Positions 1 to 8,769 of a stretch of DNA of 64,000 nt are shown here, piece after piece. How positions within the stretch are numbered: position 1 is the first letter of the stretch; every line of letters starts with the position of its first letter. This DNA is from Trueperaceae bacterium. GTDB lineage: Bacteria > Deinococcota > Deinococci > Deinococcales > Trueperaceae. The notes under the pieces are model-generated. The model ran no database searches. It was not told where the DNA came from and worked only from the letters and a program-made list of their open reading frames with translations. Both the position numbers and the translations under genes were made by a program. The stretch covers positions 1-64,000 of the forward strand of contig JAABTL010000008.1 in NCBI GenBank assembly GCA_011389865.1, read 5' to 3'.

Positions 1-1574
1 AGGCGCCCGTCCACCATCCTCCAGATGCCCAGCGGATTGGCGTCCTGCAGTTCGGGCGGCAGCACGTCATCGGGGAAGTCCTGGTAGCAGACGGGCCGGA
101 CGAAGCGCTCGATCGCCGCGGTGCCGACCGAGGTCGATCGCGCGTCGGTCGTGGCGGGATAGGGGCCGCCGTGCTGCATGGCGTGGCCGACCTCGACGCC
201 GGTCGGGAAGCCGTTGAGGATGAGGCGACCCGCGATGCTCTCCAGGATTCGCACGAGCTCGGCGTGGTCGGCGAGGTCGTCGGGCGTGGCGTGGAGGGTG
301 GCGGTGAGCTGCCCGTCGAGGTCGCGCGCCAGCGACAGGAGCGCCTCCGCGGATGACGCGGTGACGATCAGCGTCGAGGGCCCGAAGAGCTCCTCGGCGA
401 GCGCGGGGGACGCGCGGAACGTGGCGTCGTCGGTGGTGAAGACGACGGGCGCGCCCTCGCTCCGCGCCGGGTCGGCGGACGCCGAGGCGCGACCGACGAG
501 GCGTACGCCTGCGGTCGCCTCGACGCCGCCCGCGCCCTCGGTGAAGCGCTCGCAGATGCCGCGGTAGAGCATCGTCGTGGGCGGAACCGCGGCCACGGCC
601 GTCGCCGCCGTGGTGAGCAGGCGGTCGGTGTCGGCCCCGGCGAGCGCGAACACGAGGCCGGGGTTGGTGCAGAACTGGCCGGCTCCCAACGTGGCGGAGA
701 CGACGAGGCCGTGCGCGATCGCCTCGGCGCGCTCGCGTGCAGCTCCTGGGAGCACGAACACCGGGTTGACGCTCCCCATCTCCGCGTAGGCGGGGATGGG
801 GTGGGACCGGGTCGCGGCCGCGTCGAACAGCGCGCGGCCGGCGCGGAGCGAGCCCGTGAAACCGAAGGCGGTCGTGAGGTGGTGTGTCACCAGCGCGCGT
901 CCGAGCTCGTGCGAGGTGCCCTGCAGGTGCGAGAAGACGCCGGCGGGCATGCCGGTGGCGGCGGCGGCCGTGGCGATCGCGCGGGCGACGAGCTCGCCGG
1001 TGCCGGGGTGGGCGGGGTGGCCCTTCACGACGACCGGGCAACCTGCTGCGAGGGCGGAAGCGGTGTCGCCGCCGGCGGTGGAGAAGGCGTAGGGGAAGTT
1101 GCTCGCGCCGAACACGACCACGGGCCCGAGCGGGACGAGCGTGCGCCGGAGGTCGGGCTTCGGTTGGGGCTTGCGCTGCGGGTCACCGCGGTCGATGCGC
1201 GCGCCGAGCCACGAGCCCTCGTCGAGGAGGTCGGCGAAGAGGCGCAGCTGGGCCGTCGTGCGACCGCGCTCGCCGAGCAGTCGCGCCTCGGGGAGTCCGG
1301 TCTCGCGCCGGGTGCGCTCGATGAGCTGGTCGGCGAGTGCCTCGATCTCGTCTGCGATCCGCCGCAGGAACGCCGCGCGGTCATGCCCCGGTGTCCGCCG
1401 GTAGGTCGTGAAGGCCGCCGCGGCGGCGGCGAGCGCCTCCTCGACCTCGGCCACCCCTCCCTCGGCGAACGGTGGCCCCAGCACCTCACCCGTGCGGGGA
1501 TCGATCGCGTCGAACGTGTCGGTTCCGGAGGCGGTCGGCGTGCCGGCGATCTGGTGGCGGCCGTGCAGGTTCAT
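1..1574 (-). CDS. NADP-dependent aldehyde dehydrogenase (alpha-ketoglutaric semialdehyde dehydrogenase type), 3' end cut by window edge
   Basis: This frame is open from ATG 1574 to the left edge (524 codons). It begins MNLHGRHQIAGTP and reaches IWRMVDGR at the edge, which resembles the normal C-terminus of the ~525-residue family, so only a few residues are missing. The NADP-binding region (VVVFGASNFPYAFS), the catalytic cysteine in GAGQFCTNPG and the general-base glutamate region (EELFGPST) are all present. The family oxidises 2,5-dioxopentanoate to 2-oxoglutarate at the end of non-phosphorylating pentose and sugar-acid pathways. An AGGAGGA Shine-Dalgarno sequence lies just before the ATG. 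The exact substrate is inferred from family; close relatives act on other semialdehydes. No pathway partner is adjacent, although a KDG-type kinase and a sugar ABC transporter lie elsewhere in the window. Confidence 0.9.
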   Translation of the reverse strand, partial: MNLHGRHQIAGTPTASGTDTFDAIDPRTGEVLGPPFAEGGVAEVEEALAAAAAAFTTYRRTPGHDRAAFLRRIADEIEALADQLIERTRRETGLPEARLLGERGRTTAQLRLFADLLDEGSWLGARIDRGDPQRKPQPKPDLRRTLVPLGPVVVFGASNFPYAFSTAGGDTASALAAGCPVVVKGHPAHPGTGELVARAIATAAAATGMPAGVFSHLQGTSHELGRALVTHHLTTAFGFTGSLRAGRALFDAAATRSHPIPAYAEMGSVNPVFVLPGAARERAEAIAHGLVVSATLGAGQFCTNPGLVFALAGADTDRLLTTAATAVAAVPPTTMLYRGICERFTEGAGGVEATAGVRLVGRASASADPARSEGAPVVFTTDDATFRASPALAEELFGPSTLIVTASSAEALLSLARDLDGQLTATLHATPDDLADHAELVRILESIAGRLILNGFPTGVEVGHAMQHGGPYPATTDARSTSVGTAAIERFVRPVCYQDFPDDVLPPELQDANPLGIWRMVDGR

Positions 1575-1688
1575 GGGTCCTCCTCGTGCGTGCGCGGTCC
1601 TTGGTGGGCGCACGAGATCGAGGCCAGCGGACCTCGTCGCTCGATCACGCAGCCTAACGGAGCGAGGGGAGGGGGGACCTGACCTTGA

Positions 1689-2144
1689 CCGTGTGGCACC
1701 AGCACGCTCGTCGACAGCAGCGGTGCCTACGACACCTTCGTCGCGAAGATCGATGCGAGCGGGACCTGGGCCTGGGCGAGCAAGGCAAGCGGGTCGAACA
1801 ACCTGCACGTCTGGGTTGTGGGCGCCCTGGGGGACGGCGGCGCTGTGGTGGTCGGGACCCTCCGCGGCACGGCGAGCTTCGGTCCCCTGACGCTCTCGAG
1901 CGCCCCGAACGTCACCGACGCGTTCGTCGCCAAGGTGGCTGCAGATGGCACCTGGGTCTGGGCGACCGCGATCGGCGCGCTGGGCAGCACGAGCGGCGCC
2001 AACGGCGTGCGCACGCTCGCCGATGGCAGCGCCATCGTGGGCGGGTACTTCAGTGAAGCCGCCACCTTCGGGAGCACGTTCCTCGCGGGAGAAAACGGCT
2101 CCACCGTGGTGGTTGCCAAGGTCAGCGCAGACGGCGACTGGTGA
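1689..2144 (+). pseudogene. 5'-truncated beta-propeller (SBBP-type) repeat protein fragment
   Basis: An open frame follows an in-frame TGA at 1686-1688 and has no ATG at its 5' end. It encodes two copies of a repeat with the pattern TFVAKIDASGTWAWA then DAFVAKVAADGTWVWA, each followed by a glycine-rich VGG(Y/T)F segment. This is the SBBP/beta-propeller repeat found in large secreted bacterial proteins. The last repeat is cut after VVVAKVSADGDW by a stop. A GTG at 1818 could start a 108-residue product, but it falls inside a repeat and lacks a signal peptide. I read it as the remnant of a much longer extracellular protein. An assembly break inside a repeat gene is the alternative. Confidence 0.6.
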
Positions 2145-2809
2145 ACCGCGCTAGACAGCCCCGATCTGGACGCGCAGGCGAGCCGCAGGCCTCGAAGCCG
2201 CGACGGTAGGTCGACCGGAGCTGCCATCCGTGAGGTAGCTGCGCCTACGCACCGTCGGCCCTTCGGATCCCTTGCCCTCGGGCTTCAGGCACGGATCTCG
2301 GGCACGCGGCGGCCGCGGCGACCTTCTCTACCGACCCGGGCCCTTCACGGCTGCGCAACCTCGCTGAGGTCGCCGCGTTCGGGTCCGGGCCCTCCTACCC
2401 GGTGACGGCCGTGACGCTACGCGTCAGCGGCACGGGCGGCGACCCGGCCGGGGTCGCGGTTCGTGACAAGGCCCTGGTCGGCCTGCGCCTCGCGGTCGAC
2501 CCTCATGCGGTCGGGAACGACCCACGCGGACGCGACGAGGCCCGCCACCACGTGGCGAGAACGGTGACCCCGACCTGGCCCATCCTGTCCCAAGACTGTC
2601 CCTGCGGCCAGTGCGGCAGCGGGCCGGCGCACCGCACAATCATGCTGACGGGTGTGGAGGACGCCTACGTTGGTGCCGTCCCTGACGCGACCTACGCTGC
2701 CGGGGCGTCTCCCCCCGGCTGACGGGAGCGCGCGAGCATCGCGCTCTGACCCGCCACGGGTCCTTCTGCGTTCCCGCGACTCAGGGCGCCGTGCACGAAG
2801 GGAGCCATC
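2145..2809. other. 665-bp non-coding, decayed stretch
   Basis: No convincing gene is present. A 106-codon ORF (2402-2722, plus) has no family signature, and its sense strand is the complement of a recognisable DJ-1/PfpI fragment, so I reject it. The rest of the stretch, including 2145-2400, holds nothing I recognise. Flanked by a truncated propeller gene, the region looks like a graveyard of degraded genes. The last ~20 bases contain the GAAGGGAG ribosome binding site of the beta-helix lipoprotein. Confidence 0.6.
2444..2526 (-). pseudogene. relic of a DJ-1/PfpI family protein (C-terminal segment)
   Basis: Read on the minus strand, this segment gives RVDREAQADQGLVTNRDPG. The intact DJ-1/PfpI gene at 8016-8591 has WVDREVQVDQGLVTSRKPD at the equivalent position. 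The DNA is also similar, for example the shared blocks CTCGCGGTCGACCC and CGTGAC-AGGCCCTG. Neither the catalytic cysteine region nor a start codon is found around it, so this is a decayed partial copy and not a gene. It could be a paralog that degraded in place or a fragment moved by recombination. Confidence 0.65.
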
Positions 2810-4807
2810 ATGAACACGAGGAGGTCGTCGACGTTCGGCCTGGGGCTCGTCCTGGTCGTCGGGGTGCTCGTGGCGTGCAGCCGCACCATGAATCCGCCGG
2901 CGGCGGAGTTGAGCACCCTGGACCTCGCTACGTGCATCGCAGACACCGAGGCGACCCTGCGGAGTCACATCGCGGATTCCGCTTGCAGCACCATCAGCGT
3001 CACCAACGACATCACGCTGACGAGTGGCCAGCTTCTCATCAAGCGGGACGTGACCATCGCCGGGCCTGCCGGCGGCACCGTCACCATCGACGCGAACGGC
3101 GCCAGTCGCGTTCTCGAGGTGTTCTATGGCGTGAACGTGACGCTGCGCAACTTGACCATCACCGGAGGAAACGCGTCGACCGACGGTTACGGCGGCGGCG
3201 GCATCCTCAACGCCGGCTCGTTGACCATCCAGGATTGCGCCGTAACCGCGAACCGCAGCCCGCGGCCCGCCGGCGGCATCCTCAACACCAATGGCGGGAC
3301 ACTGATCCTCCAGGACACCACCGTCTCGGACAACACGGCTGAAGGGGGCTCCGGCGGCGGCATCTTCAGCGACCTCGAAGGCGCCCTCACGATCCAGGAC
3401 AGTACCGTTGCCCGCAATCAAGCAAGCGAGGACGGCGGAGGCGTCTTCTCATCCGGCGCCCTGACCATCGACAACGGCACGATCAAGGAGAACGGTGCAC
3501 GCTATATGGGCGGTGGCATCTTCAGCGGTAGCTACAGCGAAGGTGACGTCCTGGGCGGAGGCGGCCCCGTCACGATCACGCGGAGCTTGATCGCCGGCAA
3601 CGCGGTCAGCGGCACGGACGTCGCCGACGGTATGGGGGGAGGTCTCTACCTCGCAGCGAGCGACGTGACGATCACCGAGAGCACGATCTCCGGCAACGGC
3701 GCCCATGCGGGCGGAGGTCTCGTCAACGCCTTTGGCGCGCTGACGCTGGAACGCAGCACCGTCTCCGGCAATTCCGCCATCGAGGTCGCAGGCGGGATCG
3801 GCTCGGTGACGGAGCCTGAGAACAATGCGCAGCACACCACGATCCTGAACAGCACCATCTCCGGCAACCTCGTCCCGTTCTCCGTCGACGGAACCTCCAT
3901 GTTCGGCGGTGGGATCGTCAACGTGCTGGGCGTGACGCGGATCCTCCTCAGCACCGTCACCGGCAACCATGCCGGCGCCGTGGGCGGGGGCGTGTACGCG
4001 GGCGCATGGCAGGGCGAAACGAGCACCACCGTCGTGAAGGGCAGCCTCATCTGGGGCAACACGAGCGGCACCGACACCGCCGATGACCTGGCCACGGGCA
4101 GCACCCTCGCCAACGCGCTCGTCAGCCTGGGCCACAACCTCGTCGGCGCGGCCGGCGACTTCTCCGACGCGTTCGATGCGACGGACCAGAGCGTCCCCGA
4201 CGCGATGATCGGTCCCCTGCTGCCCAACGCCCCCGGTGTCACCGCGACGCACGCGCTGATGGCGGGCAGCCCCGCCCTCGACGCGGGCAGCTGCACGGAC
4301 CACGACGATGCCGTCGTCACGATCGACCAGCGGGGCGTGGCGCGCCCGCAGGGGAGCGCCTGCGACGTCGGCGCCTTCGAGCTCGAAGCGACCGCGCCGT
4401 TCCACGCGACGGGCTTCTACGCCCCCATCGGCGAGTCGAGCTCCGTCTTCGTGCCGGACGGCACGGCGCCGTCGCCGGGCCCGGACACGGTGTGGAACCT
4501 GGCCACGGGCGGCTCGACCATCCCGCTCAAGTTCAACCTCTACGAGTACGACGGCGGCCCCGAGATCACCAGCACCGCCGACATCGTCTTCGACGCGACG
4601 ACCTTCGCCTGCCCCAGCGGCGGCGAGGGGGACGACCCGGTGGACTTCACCACCACCGGCAGCACCAGCCTCCGTTACGACGCGACCGAGGGCCTGTTCA
4701 TCCAGAACTGGAAGACGCGCAAGGCGGGCAGGGACACCTGCTACCGCGTGAGCGTCAGCTTCGCGGACGACTCCGCGCTATTCGCGTTCATCAGGCTGCA
4801 CAGGTAG
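2810..4807 (+). CDS. surface lipoprotein with parallel beta-helix, choice-of-anchor Q region and C-terminal PxKF domain
   Basis: The 665-residue product starts with a lipoprotein signal peptide, with lipobox LVAC and modified Cys23. Residues ~75-430 are a right-handed beta-helix made of repeated units such as ITGGNAS, GGGILNAGSLTIQDC and STISGNGAHAGGGL. Around residues 480-525 is a choice-of-anchor Q-like segment (ALDAGSC...DQRGVARPQGSACDVGAFE). The C-terminal ~135 residues match the PxKF domain: IPLKF, C/GG loop, LRYD, NWKT and a final Cys. The protein is probably anchored in the outer envelope and exposed outside; its ligand is unknown, and beta-helices of this type occur in adhesins and polysaccharide-active proteins. 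A GGGAG ribosome site precedes the ATG. A perfect hairpin follows at 4850-4876. Confidence 0.85.
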   Translation: MNTRRSSTFGLGLVLVVGVLVACSRTMNPPAAELSTLDLATCIADTEATLRSHIADSACSTISVTNDITLTSGQLLIKRDVTIAGPAGGTVTIDANGASRVLEVFYGVNVTLRNLTITGGNASTDGYGGGGILNAGSLTIQDCAVTANRSPRPAGGILNTNGGTLILQDTTVSDNTAEGGSGGGIFSDLEGALTIQDSTVARNQASEDGGGVFSSGALTIDNGTIKENGARYMGGGIFSGSYSEGDVLGGGGPVTITRSLIAGNAVSGTDVADGMGGGLYLAASDVTITESTISGNGAHAGGGLVNAFGALTLERSTVSGNSAIEVAGGIGSVTEPENNAQHTTILNSTISGNLVPFSVDGTSMFGGGIVNVLGVTRILLSTVTGNHAGAVGGGVYAGAWQGETSTTVVKGSLIWGNTSGTDTADDLATGSTLANALVSLGHNLVGAAGDFSDAFDATDQSVPDAMIGPLLPNAPGVTATHALMAGSPALDAGSCTDHDDAVVTIDQRGVARPQGSACDVGAFELEATAPFHATGFYAPIGESSSVFVPDGTAPSPGPDTVWNLATGGSTIPLKFNLYEYDGGPEITSTADIVFDATTFACPSGGEGDDPVDFTTTGSTSLRYDATEGLFIQNWKTRKAGRDTCYRVSVSFADDSALFAFIRLHR

Positions 4808-4849
4808 GCTCCGTCGCGACCGACGCTACCGAAGCATCCACGCAAGCCC

Positions 4850-4876
4850 GAAGGGCCCCCTCGATGGGGGCCCTTC
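4850..4876 (+). terminator. hairpin terminator after the beta-helix lipoprotein
   Basis: This is a perfect 11-bp inverted repeat, GAAGGGCCCCC with loop TCGAT and then GGGGGCCCTTC, 43 bases after the stop codon. It has no T-tract, which is usual for terminators in very GC-rich genomes. Confidence 0.6.
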
Positions 4877-4970
4877 CCGCGCGTAGAATGCGGGCAGACA
4901 ACAGACGCAGGTTCGGGGCCGACCGCGAGGTACGGGTCTCCTCGGTCCGGCAGAGGGCGAGGCAAGCGAC

Positions 4971-6689
4971 GTGGGATCGGAGTTCACCGCGGCGACCTTC
5001 GTTGGCTTGGCTGGCGCAGCGTTCATGTTCGGCCTCGCCGTTCACTCGTCGGATCGATCGGGCTCCCACGGCGCGGGTGCCTTCGCCGCGTACAGTGGCG
5101 TTTCCGGCCTGCGTCTCCTCATCGCCGTGTTTCTGCCGCTGCTCCCGCAGCCCTGGGCCACCGGTGCGGGGGTACTCAGGCATCTGACCGTCTGGATGGG
5201 TCCCCTGCTGGGCCTCCTGTTTGCGGTCCGCTTCGCAGGGGAAGCCCGAGGTACCAAGCGATGGCGAGCAGCGGCCCCGTTCTGGGCGGTGGGCTTCATC
5301 GTGTTCGCCATCGTCATCACCAACCCCATCCACGGTCTGTACCTGGTTTCGCCCTGGCGGGACAACACCATGGAGTTCGGTCCGCTCGGATGGGGCATGA
5401 TCGCGATCACCAACATCGCCGCGCTGGCCGTCGTCGTCTTGCTCGTGGCCGCGTTCGCCAGCGCCGAGGGTCGGCGGGGGCCCCTGGCGCTCGTGATCAC
5501 CGGCATCTTGCTGAACTGGTCCGCCACGGCACTACCGGTGTTCGCGTGGAGCCCGTTCGGCTTCGGGCAGGTGGACGTCGTCATGCGGACCGTGGCCGCC
5601 GGACTCTACGCCATCGCACTCTTCGGGTTCGGGCTCCTGCGCCTCGTGCCGATCGGCCGCGAGGCCGTGCTGCGGCGGATGGACGACGGCTGGTTGGTGC
5701 TCGATCCGGCGGGTCGCATCGCCGACCTCAATCCGGCGGCCGAGCGCATGTTCGGGGTCGCCGGGCGGTGGGCGATCGGGCGTGAGGCGTCGGACACGCT
5801 GCGTGCGGTGGTGGGCCTCGACACCAGGTGGCGCGGGGATGCCACCGAAGCCCACGACACCGAACTGCGGCTGACTGCCGGTGACACCGAGCATCACCTC
5901 GACGTCCACGTGACGCCGCTCCTGAGCCGCCACGGGGCGGTGCTGGGAAGGACGCTGCTGGTTCGCGACGTGACCGCGCTGCGCCGCGCGGAGGCGCAAG
6001 CGCTCGAGCGGGAGCGGGCGCTCGCCGCGCTGCAGGAGCGCGAGCGCGTCGCGCGCGAGCTTCATGACGGTCTGGCCCAAGTGCTGGGGTTCGTGCGAAT
6101 GCAGGCGGAGGCGGCCAGGGGTCTGCTACGGCGCGACGCGCCGACGGCCGAGGCCTACCTGAACCGGTTGGCGGAGACGGCGCTGGATGCGCATGGTGAG
6201 GTCCGCTCGTTCATCGCGGGTTCCGCCGCGGGGCCCCAGGTCGGGTGGTTGGCCGCGATCGCGGAGGCGGTGCGGCGCACCGGCGAGGATGCGGGCCTCG
6301 AGGTCGAACTTCGCGTGGGGCCGGGCCTGGACGACGACGCGCTGGCGGAGCCGGTGGGCGCCCACCTGCTGCGTATCGTCCAGGAGGCGCTGCACAACGC
6401 CCGCAAGCACGCGCGAGCGAAGCGCGTGACGGTCACCATCGAAGCCGATGACGCCTGGGTCGAGGTCGTGACGTCCGATGACGGCGTCGGGCTCCCCGAC
6501 CCGTCCCCGGCTCCCGCCGGCTCCGGTTTCGGGCTGCGTTTCATGCACGAGCGCGCCGCGGCCGCGGGCGGAACGCTCGCGATCGCGTCCGACCCCGCCA
6601 AGGGCACGCGCGTCAGCGTACGCGTCCCGCGGCTCGGGACGCCCTCCCTGGCGGGCAAAGCGGTCGCCGCCGACCGGGGAGTAGGCTGA
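4971..6689 (+). CDS. NarL-type sensor histidine kinase with N-terminal 7TM and PAS domains
   Basis: The 572-residue kinase has about seven hydrophobic helices in residues 1-225. This resembles the histidine-kinase 7TM sensor domain, with the typical NPIHGLY motif in the loop. A PAS domain (~230-335), a short coiled segment rich in E/R/L, the HisKA_3 domain with phospho-acceptor His365 in RELHDGL, and a HATPase_c domain follow. The ATPase has its N-box in QEALHNARKHA and its G1 box in DDGVGL. The start is GTG, with GAGG eight bases upstream. The response regulator begins 4 bases after the stop, so the two form one operon and a cognate pair. The ligand sensed is unknown; 7TM sensor domains usually detect small membrane-accessible molecules. 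Confidence 0.9.
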   Translation: MGSEFTAATFVGLAGAAFMFGLAVHSSDRSGSHGAGAFAAYSGVSGLRLLIAVFLPLLPQPWATGAGVLRHLTVWMGPLLGLLFAVRFAGEARGTKRWRAAAPFWAVGFIVFAIVITNPIHGLYLVSPWRDNTMEFGPLGWGMIAITNIAALAVVVLLVAAFASAEGRRGPLALVITGILLNWSATALPVFAWSPFGFGQVDVVMRTVAAGLYAIALFGFGLLRLVPIGREAVLRRMDDGWLVLDPAGRIADLNPAAERMFGVAGRWAIGREASDTLRAVVGLDTRWRGDATEAHDTELRLTAGDTEHHLDVHVTPLLSRHGAVLGRTLLVRDVTALRRAEAQALERERALAALQERERVARELHDGLAQVLGFVRMQAEAARGLLRRDAPTAEAYLNRLAETALDAHGEVRSFIAGSAAGPQVGWLAAIAEAVRRTGEDAGLEVELRVGPGLDDDALAEPVGAHLLRIVQEALHNARKHARAKRVTVTIEADDAWVEVVTSDDGVGLPDPSPAPAGSGFGLRFMHERAAAAGGTLAIASDPAKGTRVSVRVPRLGTPSLAGKAVAADRGVG

Positions 6690-6693
6690 AACC

Positions 6694-7335
6694 GTGCGCG
6701 TCCTGATCGTCGACGACCATCCGCTCTTCGCCGAGGGTCTCAAGAACCTGCTCACCGAGCGCGGGATCGACGTCGTGGGGCTCGCCCACGACGGTCACGA
6801 GGCGCTCGTCCGGGCGCGCGCGCTGCGCCCCGACGTCGTGCTCATGGACGTGGCGATGCCGCGGCTCGACGGCGTGGAGGCGACGCGGGCGCTGAAGGCG
6901 ACGTCCCCCGAGGTGACCGTGCTCATGCTCACGCAGGCCGGCGACGACGACCACCTCTTCGCGGCGGTCGCCGCCGGCGCCTCCGGTTACGTGCTCAAGA
7001 GCGAACCGACGGAGACCTTCCTGCGCCTCCTGGAGGGCGCCACCCGCGGCGAGGCGGCCATCTCGGCGACGCTGGCAGGACGCCTCCTGCACGAGTTCGC
7101 TCGCCTCGCCGCCATCGCGCAACCCGAAGGCACCGTCGACGACCTGCTCACTCCCCGGCAGCTCGAGGTCCTGCGGCTCGCGGCCGACGGTCTGCTGTAC
7201 AAGCAGGTGGCCGCGCGCATCGGCGTCTCCGAACGCGCCGTGAAGTACCACATGGGCGAGATCCTCGCGCGGCTGCACGTGCACGACCGCGCGGAGGCGG
7301 TCGCCTACGCCCGCCGCCTCGGCCTGATCCCCTGA
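6694..7335 (+). CDS. NarL/FixJ family response regulator, partner of the 7TM kinase
   Basis: The 213-residue protein has a CheY-like receiver (residues 1-120) with acidic pair Asp7/Asp8, phospho-acceptor Asp52 in VVLMDVAMP, a Thr in MLTQ and Lys in YVLKS. A LuxR-type HTH follows at ~147-210 (LTPRQLEVLRLAADG...VSERAVKYHMGEIL). The start is GTG, four bases after the kinase stop. It is expected to bind DNA on phosphorylation; its targets are not evident. The HTH has YKQVAARIGVSERAVKYH in place of the commoner NKEIA...VKSH, a normal variation. Confidence 0.9.
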   Translation: MRVLIVDDHPLFAEGLKNLLTERGIDVVGLAHDGHEALVRARALRPDVVLMDVAMPRLDGVEATRALKATSPEVTVLMLTQAGDDDHLFAAVAAGASGYVLKSEPTETFLRLLEGATRGEAAISATLAGRLLHEFARLAAIAQPEGTVDDLLTPRQLEVLRLAADGLLYKQVAARIGVSERAVKYHMGEILARLHVHDRAEAVAYARRLGLIP

Positions 7336-7513
7336 GCACCGCTCACCCCGTCCACCGTCGGCCCACCCAGGACTGGCCCCCGCCTGTCCCCGCTTCCCTC
7401 GGACTTCCTCCGGGGCCAGTGCGCCAGCGAGCTACGTAGGCACACACTCCGGTTGACGGCCGCGATCGCCCGGCACGCCGCGGGCGCAACGGGCGACGGT
7501 TGTCGGCCGGAGG

Positions 7514-7921
7514 ATGGGGGCTCGTATGGCATCTCGCCGGAGTCCCCCGCAGCGGCGGGTGGTGGCGTGGGGTACGTCGGTGCTGGCCTCGGCGCTGGTC
7601 GCGGGGCTGGCCCATAGGACCGACCTCGACCTGGTGCAGGTCGAGGCCACCGTGCCGGCCGCCCTCGGCGCGCTGCGTCGCAGACGCGCGCACGCGGTGG
7701 TGTGCGACCTGGCGTCGGTGCCGGCGGCGTGCGTCCTGAGCTTGCTCGAGGCGCATCCACGCCTGACCTTGGTGATCGTCGATCCGAACGCCGAACGCGC
7801 CCTGGTGTTGACCTGCCGGCGGCCCCGCATGCGGACGGTCGACGACCTCATCGCCGTCCTTCTAGAGGGCGGGGTCGGAGGCGAAGACGCCACCCCGGAT
7901 CCCGTGCGGCCGACCGCGTGA
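7514..7921 (+). CDS. small receiver-like protein, function unknown
   Basis: A 135-residue ORF (or 131 from ATG 7526) has an alternating hydrophobic/helix pattern resembling a CheY-like fold: VVAWGTSVLASALVAGL, VQVEATVPAALGAL, AHAVVCDLAS, LTLVIVDPNAER and MRTVDDLIAVLL. The position expected for a phospho-Asp is in VVCDLA, but the N-terminal acidic pair is missing, so phosphorylation is unlikely. It follows the NarL-type pair in the same direction, 178 bases on. The family is unrecognised; I infer a pseudo-receiver that senses by protein contact. It has no clear ribosome binding site other than GGAGG overlapping the first ATG. Confidence 0.55.
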   Translation: MGARMASRRSPPQRRVVAWGTSVLASALVAGLAHRTDLDLVQVEATVPAALGALRRRRAHAVVCDLASVPAACVLSLLEAHPRLTLVIVDPNAERALVLTCRRPRMRTVDDLIAVLLEGGVGGEDATPDPVRPTA

Positions 7922-8015
7922 ACTCGCGCACTCGGCAGCCAAGCTGAGGGGCCAGGGCGGACGGGCCGCGGCCGAGCGCCACGACCCGTCCCCGCGTGGC
8001 CAGGCAGACGGCGAC

Positions 8016-8591
8016 TCAGACGCTGCGCGCTTGCGCCTCGTGCTTCCCCTCCGCGATCTCTTCGACCAGCTTGGCCGTGAACGCTGGCAGGTCGTCGGGC
8101 TTTCGGCTCGTGACGAGGCCCTGATCGACCTGCACCTCGCGGTCGACCCAGGTCCCGCCCGCGTTGCGGATGTCGGTCCGCACGCTCGGGTAGGAGGTGA
8201 GCGTCCGGCCGCGCACGACGTCCGCCTCCACGAGGAGCCAGGGACCGTGGCAGATCGCCGCGACCGGCTTCCCCTGCTCGAAGAAGCCGCGCACGAAGCC
8301 GACGGCGTCCTCGTCGAGTCGCAGCCTGTCGGCGCCCACGGTGCCGCCGGGGATGACGACCGCATCGAAGTCGTCGGCCGATACGTCGGAGAAGGCCGCG
8401 TCGACGGCGATGGTCTCGCCCTGCTCGAGGTCGTGCCGCACGGTCGTGGCCTCTCCGCGGCGGATGCCGACGACGCTGACGCGACCGCCAGCGCCCTCCA
8501 CCGCGGCCTTCGGTGCGGCGAGTTCGACGTGCTCGGTGCCCTTGGGCGCGACGAGGATCGCCACGTGCTTGCCGCTCAGATCGCGTGCCAT
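8016..8591 (-). CDS. DJ-1/PfpI family protein (general stress protein 18 type)
   Basis: The 191-residue product has the PfpI fold: VAILVAPKGTEHVELAAPKAAVEGAGGRV at the N-terminus, FDAVVIPGG in the middle, nucleophile Cys114 in AAICHGPWLL, and a C-terminal DQGLVTSRKPDDLPAF signature. Members are described as deglycases, chaperones or proteases; I would not pick one from sequence. The frame stays open 65 codons further upstream, but ATG 8591 is preceded by GGGAGGAGCACCTC and matches family starts. A degraded second copy of its C-terminus lies at about 2444-2526. Confidence 0.88.
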   Translation of the reverse strand: MARDLSGKHVAILVAPKGTEHVELAAPKAAVEGAGGRVSVVGIRRGEATTVRHDLEQGETIAVDAAFSDVSADDFDAVVIPGGTVGADRLRLDEDAVGFVRGFFEQGKPVAAICHGPWLLVEADVVRGRTLTSYPSVRTDIRNAGGTWVDREVQVDQGLVTSRKPDDLPAFTAKLVEEIAEGKHEAQARSV

Positions 8592-8756
8592 GAGGTGCTC
8601 CTCCCTGGACGCAGGGCGGCCCCGGAAAGGGTCCGGGTGCCATGCGCCCGGTCCCTTCGATTCTGTAGGCCCGATCAGGCCGGGGGCGTCGCACGGTTGA
8701 CGGGGTTCGACGAGGCTTCCGACGGACTCGACCAGCCGCGAGCGCGCCGCAAGTGC

Positions 8757-8762
8757 TACCAT
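8757..8762 (+). promoter_or_regulatory. -10 box (TACCAT) placed for a leaderless start
   Basis: TACCAT ends 7 bases before ATG 8770 of the antitoxin gene, which has no Shine-Dalgarno sequence. Transcription would start at or next to the start codon. Confidence 0.4.
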
Positions 8763-8769
8763 GTAGCTC

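Noticed and set aside
2402-2722. A 106-codon ORF in the decayed region
   Set aside because: It is the complement of a DJ-1/PfpI relic, with no ribosome site and no family features.
7385-7450. Shared GGCCAGTGCG-CAGCG block with 2601-2632
   Set aside because: The match is too short and GC-rich to separate from chance.
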